Of a stretch of 7,406 bases of DNA, positions 1 to 6,105 are shown piece by piece. The notes beneath the pieces are model-generated. The model saw nothing but the letters and a program-made list of their open reading frames with translations. It did not search any database and was not told the origin of the DNA. How positions within the stretch are numbered: position 1 is the stretch's first letter; every line of letters starts with the position of its first letter. Location of the stretch: the NCBI GenBank assembly GCA_944393455.1, contig CALYAH010000076.1, positions 1-7,406 of the forward strand, written 5' to 3'. The DNA is from an uncultured Clostridia bacterium. Lineage in GTDB: Bacteria; Bacillota; Clostridia; TANB77; CAG-508. The position numbers were made by a program, and so were the translations under genes.

Positions 1-1
1 T

Positions 2-460
2 GACTGTACAGACGAATATCAAGAGATGCAAAATGAATTATTACAAACTAATTCGCAAGAAGAAAAAATATTACCCAAAGCTTCTATAACATTCAAAAAA
101 AGTTATGAAAAATGTGGTCATACTACAAGTCAATATTTAGAAGTTCCCGAAGAATTAGTAAACAAAACAGAAAGTGAATTACAAGAAATATATAGTGATT
201 GGAACATAGAAAAATTTTCTGATACAGAAATTGTTTTAAATAAAGCAGAGGATGGAGAATGTGGGGAACACTATATGGTAAGAGATGTAGATGGAAAAGT
301 AGTGATTTATGAAATTTTAGAAGATGGAACAGAAAAAGAATATGAGGAAACTGATATTTCAACAGAATATTTAACAGATACAGACAAATTAAATATGCAA
401 AAAGGAATTCGAGTAAATGGTAAACAAAATTTAAATCAACTGATAGAAGATTTTGAATAA
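2..460 (+). CDS. BofC C-terminal-domain-like protein, 5'-truncated by the window edge
   Basis: The reading frame is open to the left edge: eight codons (D-C-T-D-E-Y-Q-E) precede the first Met at 26 and no ribosome binding site lies before it, so the true start is probably outside the window. From that Met there are 144 residues. The region around residues 40-144 (VPEELVNKTESELQEIYSDWNI..., then CGEHYMVRDVDGKVVIYEI, ending LNQLIEDFE) matches my memory of the BofC_C-like domain of Clostridia. In Bacillus, BofC is secreted into the forespore intermembrane space and restrains the SpoIVB protease; clostridial relatives of this domain are mostly uncharacterised, so that role cannot be transferred safely. 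Two Cys-Gly motifs, C30-G-H32 and C79-G-E-H82, stand out. A signal or membrane anchor would be expected in the missing N-terminus. The gene converges on pgsA and ends 9 bp before a shared hairpin terminator. Family assignment is fairly confident; function is unknown. Confidence 0.72.
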   Translation, partial: DCTDEYQEMQNELLQTNSQEEKILPKASITFKKSYEKCGHTTSQYLEVPEELVNKTESELQEIYSDWNIEKFSDTEIVLNKAEDGECGEHYMVRDVDGKVVIYEILEDGTEKEYEETDISTEYLTDTDKLNMQKGIRVNGKQNLNQLIEDFE

Positions 461-469
461 TAAAAATTG

Positions 470-498
470 AACCGGAATGAACCAAAGTCATTCCGGTT
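470..498. terminator. Bidirectional Rho-independent terminator between the BofC-like gene and pgsA
   Basis: A perfect 11-bp stem is formed by AACCGGAATGA (470-480) and TCATTCCGGTT (488-498), with a 7-nt loop at 481-487. On the minus strand the stem is followed by CAATTTTTATTATTC, a U-rich tail suited to ending the clp-pgsA transcript. On the plus strand it is followed by ATTAACTATTTTTTC, a looser U tract suited to ending the BofC-like transcript. The stem starts 9 bp after the upstream gene's stop and ends 5 bp before the pgsA stop, so one element serves both convergent units. Confidence 0.85.
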
Positions 499-503
499 AT
501 TAA

Positions 504-1100
504 CTATTTTTTCTTCTTTTTTTCTTTTTTATCGACAGTTACCTCTTTTTTTAGATCTTGTTTATCAATAAATCCTTTTTGATATAAATCCTTTACATAC
601 ATGATTAAAGCACAAACTGTAGCGGCTAAAGCTAAACAATATAATCCAAAGTCAATGTCACTCCAAATACCAGTCAAATCAAATTGCTTAGATAGTAAAG
701 AGCATACAATTGCTACATAAAATAGAACAGTAGCAAGTTTTCCATACCATTTACTATAAACAACTACATCTTTTCCATAAAGGAAAGAGGCACCAACTAT
801 CATTATGAATTCTTTTAATAACACAATTATTAAAATCCAAAGTGGAATAATGTCTGTGATAACAAGTGATGTAAGAGTTGCTATTTGTGTTAATTTATCA
901 GCTAGTGGATCCATTAATTTACCAAAATTGGATATTAAATTAAATTTTCGTGCGATAAAACCATCAGCGATATCTGTTAAGCCAGAAAAGGTAAAAAATA
1001 TAAATGCTAATATATAATTACCAGTAAAAATATAGAATAATATAAACGGTATCAATAAAAATCGCACAACTGTTAATGCATTTGGTACATATTTTAACAT
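504..1100 (-). CDS. pgsA: CDP-diacylglycerol-glycerol-3-phosphate 3-phosphatidyltransferase
   Basis: This integral membrane enzyme transfers a phosphatidyl group from CDP-diacylglycerol to glycerol-3-phosphate, the committed step to phosphatidylglycerol and cardiolipin. The full CDP-alcohol phosphotransferase signature is present: D43-x2-D46-G47-x2-A50-R51-x8-G60-x3-D64-x3-D68, the metal and substrate site. The opening YVPNALTVVRFLLIP is typical of PgsA. About five or six hydrophobic segments are visible, roughly at residues 8-26, 28-42, 74-94, 96-108, 121-138 and 150-168. At 198 residues it is of normal length. The C-terminus is unusual: after the last membrane segment there is a charged tail ending in KKEKKKKK. 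The start is supported by AGGAG at 1107-1111 with a 6-nt spacer. That site overlaps the stop codon of the upstream Clp gene, so expression is likely coupled to it. A cardiolipin synthase of the same superfamily is a less likely alternative. Confidence 0.9.
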   Translation of the reverse strand: MLKYVPNALTVVRFLLIPFILFYIFTGNYILAFIFFTFSGLTDIADGFIARKFNLISNFGKLMDPLADKLTQIATLTSLVITDIIPLWILIIVLLKEFIMIVGASFLYGKDVVVYSKWYGKLATVLFYVAIVCSLLSKQFDLTGIWSDIDFGLYCLALAATVCALIMYVKDLYQKGFIDKQDLKKEVTVDKKEKKKKK

Positions 1101-1106
1101 AATTTT

Positions 1107-1111
1107 CTCCT
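1107..1111 (-). promoter_or_regulatory. pgsA ribosome binding site overlapping the Clp stop codon
   Basis: Read on the minus strand, TAGGAG contains both the TAG stop of the Clp ATPase gene (1110-1112) and the AGGAG Shine-Dalgarno of pgsA (1107-1111), with 6 nt to the pgsA ATG. The geometry predicts translational coupling: ribosomes finishing the ATPase land on the pgsA start. No promoter is visible between the two genes. Confidence 0.8.
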
Positions 1112-3458
1112 ATTTTACTTCAAATTCTAATTTATCATTTTTAAAATCTATTAGTACAGTTTGACCATCGATAAGTTCATTTCTTAAAATCATTTCTGAC
1201 AATTCATCTTCAACATATCTTTGAATTGCTCTTCTTAGAGGTCTAGCACCAAATTTTATATCAGTTCCTTTTTCTAAAATGAAATTTTTTGCTTCTTTAG
1301 ATATTTCCATCTTTATATCTTTTTCACTTAAAGCAGATAATGTGTCTTTCAACATTAAATCAACAATTTGTAAAAGTTGTTCTTTAGTTAAAGAATCAAA
1401 GCTTATAATTTCATCAACTCTGTTTAAAAATTCAGGTCTAAATACTTCTTTTAGAGAATCCATTATTTTATTTTTATCTGTGTTTTGTTTTCCAAAACCG
1501 ATTGAATTTGTATTTAAATTAGAACCAGCATTAGATGTCATGATAATAATGGTGTTTGAAAAGTTTACAGTATTTCCTTGGCTGTCCGTTAATTTTCCAT
1601 CATCTAATACTTGTAATAATATATTAAATACATCTGGATGTGCTTTTTCAATTTCATCTAGTAAAATAATAGAATAAGGTTTTCTTTTTACTTTATCTGT
1701 CAATTGGCCAGCATCATCATAGCCCACATATCCTGGAGGGCTACCTATTAATTTAGATGTTGAATGACTTTCCATATATTCTGACATATCAATTCTGATA
1801 ATAGCGTCTTCATTTCCAAACATTTCATATGCTAATGTTTTAGCAAGTTGAGTTTTACCTACTCCTGTTGGTCCAACAAATATAAAAGATGGTGGTCTTT
1901 TTGTACTTTTTAGTCCTGCTCTATTTCTTCTAATAGCTCTTGCAACACTACTAACAGCTTCATCTTGACCAATAATCCTTTTATGAAGATTAGTTTCCAA
2001 GTTTAATAATTTTTGAGTTTCAGCTTCTGTTATTTTCTTAACAGGAATTTTAGTCCAACTTTCAATTACATTAGCTATATCTTGAACAGTCAATTGTTTA
2101 GGTTTCATTTTTTTGTTTAGTATATCGATTTCTTCAATTAACTGACATTCACGAGTTTTTAAATCTGCAGCTTTTTGATAATCTTCAGTAGAATCAGCTG
2201 CAACGACTTCTTCTTTTTCAGATTGCACTTTTGTAAGTTCTTGTTTTAACATTTCTAATCTATACAAATCTTTATTTTCTAAATTGATTCTAGAACAAGC
2301 TTCATCTAAAATATCAATTGCTTTATCTGGTAAAAATCTATCATGAATATATTTTTCAGACATAATAACAGATTGACGAATAACATCAGAAGATATTTTT
2401 ACTTTGTGGTATTCTTCATAATATTTCTTTATGCCCTCAAGAATCACAATAGAGTCATCAATATTTGGTTCTTCTACTAAGACTTGTTGGAATCTACGCT
2501 CTAATGCTGAATCTTTTTCTATATATTTTCTATATTCTTTTAAAGTGGTTGTTCCAATTAATTGGATTTCACCATTAGATAGAGCAGGTTTTAAGATATT
2601 AGCAGCATTCATAGAGTGCTCACCATCTCCTGCACCAATGATATTATGAATTTCATCAATTACTAAAATGATATTTCCATATTCCTTACACTCATCAATA
2701 ATTCCTTTCATTCTAGACTCAAATTGACCTCTAAATTGAGTACCAGCAATAACTGCTGTCATGTCTAATAAATAGACTTCTTTATTTAAAAGTTTGGCAG
2801 GAACATTATGATTAGCAATTTTTATAGCTAATCCCTGTGCAATTGCGGTTTTTCCAACACCTGGTTCACCAATTAAGCAAGGGTTGTTTTTAGAACGTCT
2901 ATTTAAAATTTGTACAATTCTTTGTATTTCTTTATCTCTACCAATTACAATGTCTAATTCATTATTCTTAGCTTTATTAGTTAGATTAGTACCATAGACA
3001 TCTAAAAACTTTTTCTTTTTATTTTGTTTTGTATTTTTTTTCTTTTCTACTTTTACTTTTCTTCTTCCATTACTTGGTTCTTCCTGTGTAGATTTGTTTT
3101 GAAACATATTAGAAAAAATAGAACCCAATGGAATAGCAGCACCAGCAATTTTAGGTGCATCTTCATCAGCATTTTCATCCTGATTTTCAAAAGTAATAGC
3201 TCCTTCGATATTTTCTATATCTTCTAAATTTATATTTTCAGCTAAATCTTTAAAAATAGTTTCAAATTGTTTTGTCATATCATTAATATTTATTTTATCT
3301 TTAGAAAGTATATCGTTTTGATCTGCTAAGACCTCTGTTGGGTTAATTCCCTTTTTTTGGGCACAGCTATAACAATAACCTTCTAATGATTCTTTACCAT
3401 TTTCTATTTTTTTATAAAAAAGTATTGCTGGATTTTTATTACATTCTGAACATAACAT
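1110..3458 (-). CDS. Zinc-finger Clp ATPase (ClpE/ClpC-type unfoldase, ClpP partner)
   Basis: This is a Hsp100 AAA+ unfoldase that feeds proteins to the ClpP peptidase. The chosen ATG at 3458 gives 782 residues; an in-frame ATG at 3476 gives 788 but has no ribosome binding site, whereas GAGGA lies 11 nt before the chosen one. Numbering below follows the 788-residue form. Order: C9-x2-C12-x22-C35-x2-C38 zinc finger, the same spacing as ClpE; an acidic then Lys-rich linker (about 60-157); first AAA+ with Walker A GEPGVGKT (203-210), pore-loop GTQFRG (245-250), Walker B LVIDEIH (271-277) and RRF (327-329); a short coiled middle domain with a UVR-like stretch (about 400-455); second AAA+ with Walker A GPTGVGKT (535-542), GSPPGYVGY pore loop (578-586), Walker B ILLDEIEKAHPD (604-615), sensor TSNAG (647-651) and GARPLRR (743-749). 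The IGF tripeptide (659-661) is the ClpP-docking loop. The double Clp_N repeat of true ClpC is absent. It is often annotated clpC or clpE in Clostridia; I leave the symbol open. It leads an operon with pgsA. Confidence 0.93.
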   Translation of the reverse strand: MLCSECNKNPAILFYKKIENGKESLEGYCYSCAQKKGINPTEVLADQNDILSKDKININDMTKQFETIFKDLAENINLEDIENIEGAITFENQDENADEDAPKIAGAAIPLGSIFSNMFQNKSTQEEPSNGRRKVKVEKKKNTKQNKKKKFLDVYGTNLTNKAKNNELDIVIGRDKEIQRIVQILNRRSKNNPCLIGEPGVGKTAIAQGLAIKIANHNVPAKLLNKEVYLLDMTAVIAGTQFRGQFESRMKGIIDECKEYGNIILVIDEIHNIIGAGDGEHSMNAANILKPALSNGEIQLIGTTTLKEYRKYIEKDSALERRFQQVLVEEPNIDDSIVILEGIKKYYEEYHKVKISSDVIRQSVIMSEKYIHDRFLPDKAIDILDEACSRINLENKDLYRLEMLKQELTKVQSEKEEVVAADSTEDYQKAADLKTRECQLIEEIDILNKKMKPKQLTVQDIANVIESWTKIPVKKITEAETQKLLNLETNLHKRIIGQDEAVSSVARAIRRNRAGLKSTKRPPSFIFVGPTGVGKTQLAKTLAYEMFGNEDAIIRIDMSEYMESHSTSKLIGSPPGYVGYDDAGQLTDKVKRKPYSIILLDEIEKAHPDVFNILLQVLDDGKLTDSQGNTVNFSNTIIIMTSNAGSNLNTNSIGFGKQNTDKNKIMDSLKEVFRPEFLNRVDEIISFDSLTKEQLLQIVDLMLKDTLSALSEKDIKMEISKEAKNFILEKGTDIKFGARPLRRAIQRYVEDELSEMILRNELIDGQTVLIDFKNDKLEFEVK

Positions 3459-3469
3459 ACGTTTCAAAT

Positions 3470-3474
3470 TCCTC
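3470..3474 (-). promoter_or_regulatory. Ribosome binding site that decides the Clp ATPase start
   Basis: On the minus strand GAGGA lies at 3474-3470, followed by 11 nt and then the ATG at 3458. The G of the upstream in-frame ATG (3476) is the first base of this site, so that ATG would sit on top of it and has only A/T-rich sequence before it. Starting at 3458 also puts the zinc-finger CxxC at residues 3-6, as in ClpE proteins, which begin directly with the finger. Confidence 0.6.
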
Positions 3475-3500
3475 ATTTCTAAATAAATTTAATCTACAAT

Positions 3501-3529
3501 ATAATACCGCAAAAATAGTGAATAGTCAA
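3501..3529 (-). promoter_or_regulatory. Sigma-A type promoter of the clp-pgsA operon
   Basis: Read on the minus strand, TTGACT (-35, at 3529-3524) and TATTAT (-10, at 3506-3501) are separated by exactly 17 bp. Transcription would begin near 3494, leaving a leader of about 35 nt before the ATG at 3458. I see no CIRCE element and no properly spaced CtsR heptads. The imperfect tandem TAGTGAA-TAGTCAA (3516-3529, plus strand) overlaps the -35 and is a possible but weak operator candidate. Confidence 0.7.
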
Positions 3530-3615
3530 TAATATGCTTAAATATTAATTTTAAATTAAGATAGTATTTTAAGAAATAATATTACAAAATATATAAAATA
3601 CTGCTAAATTTTGTA

Positions 3616-3644
3616 TTGATAAATAAAAATATAAATGTTATAAT
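3616..3644 (+). promoter_or_regulatory. Sigma-A promoter with extended -10, upstream of the PdaC/RsiV-like gene
   Basis: TTGATA (3616-3621) and TATAAT (3639-3644) are 17 bp apart, and TG at 3636-3637 gives an extended -10 (TGnTATAAT). A second TATAAT follows directly at 3645-3650. The start of transcription should lie near 3651-3656, and the ribosome binding site GAGG (3678-3681) with a 7-nt spacer precedes the ATG at 3689. The stretch between this promoter and the clp promoter (3530-3615) is very A+T rich and shows nothing else I can support. Confidence 0.8.
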
Positions 3645-3688
3645 TATAATTAGCAAAATACTTGCAAATAAAATTATGAGGTTGAGCC

Positions 3689-4549
3689 ATGAATGTAACA
3701 TTACCAGAGAAAAATAAAATTAAGAAAAAACAATTAATACTTTATATTTCTATTGTGGTTGTATGTATCATTTCTATTATTATAGCTTTTTATGTACAAT
3801 TTTATGCTAGAATAGATATTGGAAGTTTAGTAGGAATAGCTAAAGAAACAGAATTTGGGAAGAAAACAGAAGAAGAGGAAGAAGTATTAAAATCTGATTT
3901 TAATCAAATCTTTAATAATCAAATAGAAGATGATGGGCAAAATGATAATAAAAAATTAGAGAGTGATAAATCAATAGTTTATACTAAATATGAGAAAAAG
4001 GAAAGTAAGCTAAACAGCTATGATTTAGAGATTCGTATACCATATATAAATATAAAAAATGAAATAATCGAACAATATAATAAAGAGATCGAAGATATAT
4101 TTGTAAAAATATCAACTAATGTGTTACAAAGTGAAAATAGAAATATTGTATACACAGTTGAATACGCAGCTAATGTTCAAGACGATATATTATCTCTTGT
4201 AATAAAATCTAATCTCAAAGAAGGTTCAAATGCACAAAAAGTAATTATCCAAACATATAACTATGATTTGAGAAACAATAAAGAAATTACATTAGAAGAA
4301 ACACTAAAAATTGCGAATTTAGATAAACAAGTAGTTCAAGATAAAATAAATTCAGAGATAACAGCTGAACAAAAAAAGGTAGAAGATTTAAAGAAGTTAG
4401 GATATAATATTTATAGTAGAGATACATCAAGTGATATTTATACTATAGAGAAATCAACAGAATTTTATGTAACAGATAAGGTTATATATATTATTTATGC
4501 TTATGGAAATGAAACTAATACAAGTGAGATGGACTTAGTTATATTATAG
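3689..4549 (+). CDS. Membrane-anchored PdaC/RsiV-like domain protein (DUF4163/DUF3298 type)
   Basis: The 286-residue product has a Lys-rich N-terminus, one hydrophobic segment (residues 16-38) and a long remainder predicted to lie outside the cell, i.e. a signal anchor with N-in topology. Residues 44-106 form a charged linker rich in Glu, Asp and Lys. From about 108 the pattern YDLEIRIPYINIKN-EIIEQYNKEIEDIF resembles DUF4163. Residues 190-286, with YDLRNNKEITLEETLKIAN and a final FYVTDKVIYIIYAYGNE stretch, resemble DUF3298. The two together occur in the extracellular part of anti-sigma factor RsiV and beside the catalytic domain of deacetylase PdaC. Here neither an anti-sigma domain nor a deacetylase domain is present, and no sigma factor gene is adjacent. 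The likely job is binding a cell-wall or extracellular ligand, which is inference. The start is set by a strong ribosome binding site. It is monocistronic between its own promoter and terminator. Confidence 0.7.
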   Translation: MNVTLPEKNKIKKKQLILYISIVVVCIISIIIAFYVQFYARIDIGSLVGIAKETEFGKKTEEEEEVLKSDFNQIFNNQIEDDGQNDNKKLESDKSIVYTKYEKKESKLNSYDLEIRIPYINIKNEIIEQYNKEIEDIFVKISTNVLQSENRNIVYTVEYAANVQDDILSLVIKSNLKEGSNAQKVIIQTYNYDLRNNKEITLEETLKIANLDKQVVQDKINSEITAEQKKVEDLKKLGYNIYSRDTSSDIYTIEKSTEFYVTDKVIYIIYAYGNETNTSEMDLVIL

Positions 4550-4554
4550 AAAAT

Positions 4555-4586
4555 AAAAAGAGAAGCGATTAAGCTTCTCTTTTTTT
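4555..4586. terminator. Bidirectional Rho-independent terminator between the PdaC/RsiV-like gene and htrA
   Basis: AGAGAAGC (4559-4566) pairs with GCTTCTCT (4573-4580) across a 6-nt loop (GATTAA). The stem can lengthen through A-U pairs from flanking A and T runs. On the plus strand it is followed by six T (4581-4586), a classic intrinsic terminator 5 bp after the upstream stop codon. On the minus strand the tail is TTTTTATTTTC, so it can also end the htrA transcript, although about 100 bp beyond the htrA stop. Confidence 0.88.
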
Positions 4587-4689
4587 GAAAATAAAAGGGG
4601 ATGTTTTTTATTTCAAATCAGTATGTTTACTGACTATGTTTGTATTTTAACAACTATTTTTGTCCATTGTGTGAATTAAAAGTGAAAAC

Positions 4690-5949
4690 TTATGGTTGTT
4701 CTCCAAGAGTAAGTGTCAATTCTTTTTCTTGTCCATCACGATTTACTTTAATCTTCATTTCATCACCAATTTGATGAGAGTTTTTAATTTCATTTAGTTC
4801 GTCCATAGTTGTAATCTTTTTGCCATCGGCTTCGATGATTACATCACCAATCTTAATACCAGCCTTTTCAGCAGCTGAAAAATCATCTACTGATTTTACA
4901 TAAGCGCCAACAACTAAATTATAAGTTTTAGCTGTTTCTTCGTCTAAATCCATACCAGTAATTCCAATATATGGTCTTTTTACTTTACTATATTGAATTA
5001 ATTGTGAAGTAATATCTGTTGTTGAGTTAATTGGAATAGCAAATCCCATACCTTCAATTCCTGTTCCAGATAATTTTAGTGTGTTAATTCCAATTACTTT
5101 ACCTTCACTATTAACTAAAGCACCACCGCTATTACCAGAGTTGATAGCAGCATCTGTTTGAATTAGAGTAAATGTTTTTCCGTCTGAGTCGGTAACTTCT
5201 CTGTTAACTGCACTTATAACACCACATGTAATACTGCTTTGCATTCCTAAAGGATTTCCAACAGCCATTGCGAATTCTCCGACTTTTATATTGTCAGAAT
5301 CAGCAAATTCAGCTTTTGCTAATCCAGTTTTCTCAATTTTTATAACTGCTAAATCAGTTTCTTCATCCTTACCAATAATTTTTGCTTCATATTCAGTTTC
5401 ATCATTAAATAAAGTAACAGTTACTTTTGTAGCATCAGAAACTTCATAATATGATTCTGAAGAAGATGTAGAAACAATATGATTATTGGTTAATATATAT
5501 CCATCTTCACTAATAATAATACCAGAACCACTAGCTGTTGCTGTTTGTGTTTGAGTTTGTCTTCCGAACATAGAAATTAAAGAATTTACATTATACTCTA
5601 CTTTAATTCCTACAATAGAAGGAAGAATTTTATTAGCTGCATAAACAGCAGTATCTGAATAATTAGATAGTGAAGTTTGGCTTACATATCCACTAGAAAG
5701 TGAATTAGAAGAATTTGAGTTGTCAGAATTAGAAGTAGTACCCAATAATTTTGACTTTATAGAAGGAACTCCAAAACATGTTCCAATTACTACTGTACAT
5801 CCTAAAACTCCACTTATAAAAGGTAATAAAAATCCTCTACCAAATCCAATTTTTGATTTTGATTTATTTTCTGTATCGTAAATCGTTTTATAGGCACTTG
5901 GATTTTGAACTGTCGTGAAATTTGATTTTTTTTCTTGATTTTCATCCAT
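4690..5949 (-). CDS. htrA: HtrA/DegP-like membrane-anchored serine protease with one PDZ domain
   Basis: This is a trypsin-fold quality-control protease that degrades misfolded envelope and secreted proteins. Residues 1-38 are cytoplasmic and polar, residues 39-60 form the membrane anchor, and a Ser/Asn-rich linker (71-97) leads to the protease domain outside the cell. The catalytic triad is complete: H157 in LTNNHIV, D199 in ETDLAVIKI, and S274 in INSGNSGGALVN. The oxyanion region and GMGFAIPI (300-307) are intact. A single PDZ domain (about 325-416) begins RPYIGITG and carries KAGIKIGDVI. The length of 419 fits Gram-positive HtrA proteins with one anchor and one PDZ. The start is fixed by AGGAGG (5958-5963) with an 8-nt spacer. 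It is transcribed alone, and its upstream region holds a paired TTCACA element that suggests two-component control. Cys51, Cys58 and Cys242 are present, without an obvious disulfide pattern. Confidence 0.95.
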   Translation of the reverse strand: MDENQEKKSNFTTVQNPSAYKTIYDTENKSKSKIGFGRGFLLPFISGVLGCTVVIGTCFGVPSIKSKLLGTTSNSDNSNSSNSLSSGYVSQTSLSNYSDTAVYAANKILPSIVGIKVEYNVNSLISMFGRQTQTQTATASGSGIIISEDGYILTNNHIVSTSSSESYYEVSDATKVTVTLFNDETEYEAKIIGKDEETDLAVIKIEKTGLAKAEFADSDNIKVGEFAMAVGNPLGMQSSITCGVISAVNREVTDSDGKTFTLIQTDAAINSGNSGGALVNSEGKVIGINTLKLSGTGIEGMGFAIPINSTTDITSQLIQYSKVKRPYIGITGMDLDEETAKTYNLVVGAYVKSVDDFSAAEKAGIKIGDVIIEADGKKITTMDELNEIKNSHQIGDEMKIKVNRDGQEKELTLTLGEQP

Positions 5950-5986
5950 TTTAAAAACCTCCTACATGAATTGATATATTGTTCAT

Positions 5987-6016
5987 ATCATATCCTATTT
6001 TAATAATATAATACAA
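5987..6016 (-). promoter_or_regulatory. Candidate htrA promoter
   Basis: On the minus strand TTGTAT (-35, at 6016-6011) and TATGAT (-10, at 5992-5987) are 18 bp apart, placing the start near 5980 and a leader of about 30 nt that contains the AGGAGG site. The match is mediocre, as expected for an activated promoter. An alternative using TTCACA (6028-6023) and TATTAA (6005-6000), 17 bp apart, cannot be excluded. Confidence 0.45.
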
Positions 6017-6020
6017 GAGG

Positions 6021-6039
6021 TTTGTGAATATTTTGTGAA
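6021..6039. promoter_or_regulatory. Direct repeat TTTGTGAA with 11-bp period (TTCACA-N5-TTCACA on the minus strand)
   Basis: TTTGTGAA occurs perfectly twice, at 6021-6028 and 6032-6039, exactly one helical turn apart. Read toward htrA this is TTCACA-N5-TTCACA. That is the layout of PhoB/OmpR-family response-regulator sites; Bacillus PhoP boxes have the form TT(A/C/T)ACA with about 5 bp between. The repeat lies just upstream of the candidate htrA -35 and also just upstream of the -35 of the divergent prepilin-like gene, so it could act on either side. The repeat is seen; the binding protein is inference. Confidence 0.5.
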
Positions 6040-6045
6040 AAAATA

Positions 6046-6074
6046 TTGAAAAAAAAACGACAAAAATATATAAT
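6046..6074 (+). promoter_or_regulatory. Sigma-A promoter of the prepilin-like/rnhB operon
   Basis: TTGAAA (6046-6051) and a perfect TATAAT (6069-6074) are separated by 17 bp, predicting a start near 6081. The ribosome binding site AAGGA (6093-6097) lies 8 nt before the ATG at 6106. The -35 runs into a tract of nine A (6049-6057) inside the spacer, so a length change there would alter promoter spacing. Confidence 0.78.
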
Positions 6075-6105
6075 AAATGCAAAAAGAAAGAAAAGGATGA
6101 GATGA

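Noticed and set aside
123..491. Minus-strand open frame of 122 codons opposite the BofC-like gene
   Set aside because: Its translation is a Leu/Phe/His-rich shadow of the A-rich coding strand, it covers the terminator stem, and the plus-strand frame has a recognisable domain.
3034..3041. Eight-T run (A8 on the coding strand) in the Clp linker as a programmed frameshift site
   Set aside because: The frame reads through to complete AAA+ domains without any shift, and no stop or downstream stimulatory hairpin is evident; it only encodes the Lys-rich linker.
3024..3227. Plus-strand open frame opposite the Clp linker (also similar ones at 805-1017, 1279-1677 and 2431-2649)
   Set aside because: All lie antisense inside well-supported genes, lack convincing ribosome binding sites, and show the biased Phe/Ser/Ile composition of shadow frames.
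3477..3688. CIRCE or canonical CtsR operator upstream of the Clp gene
   Set aside because: No TTAGCACTC-N9-GAGTGCTAA and no pair of GGTCAAA heptads at the expected spacing could be found on either strand.
4618..4633. Small hairpin TCAGTA-TGTT-TACTGA as a dedicated htrA terminator
   Set aside because: The stem is only 6 bp and no T run follows it on the minus strand; the terminator at 4555-4586 is far better.
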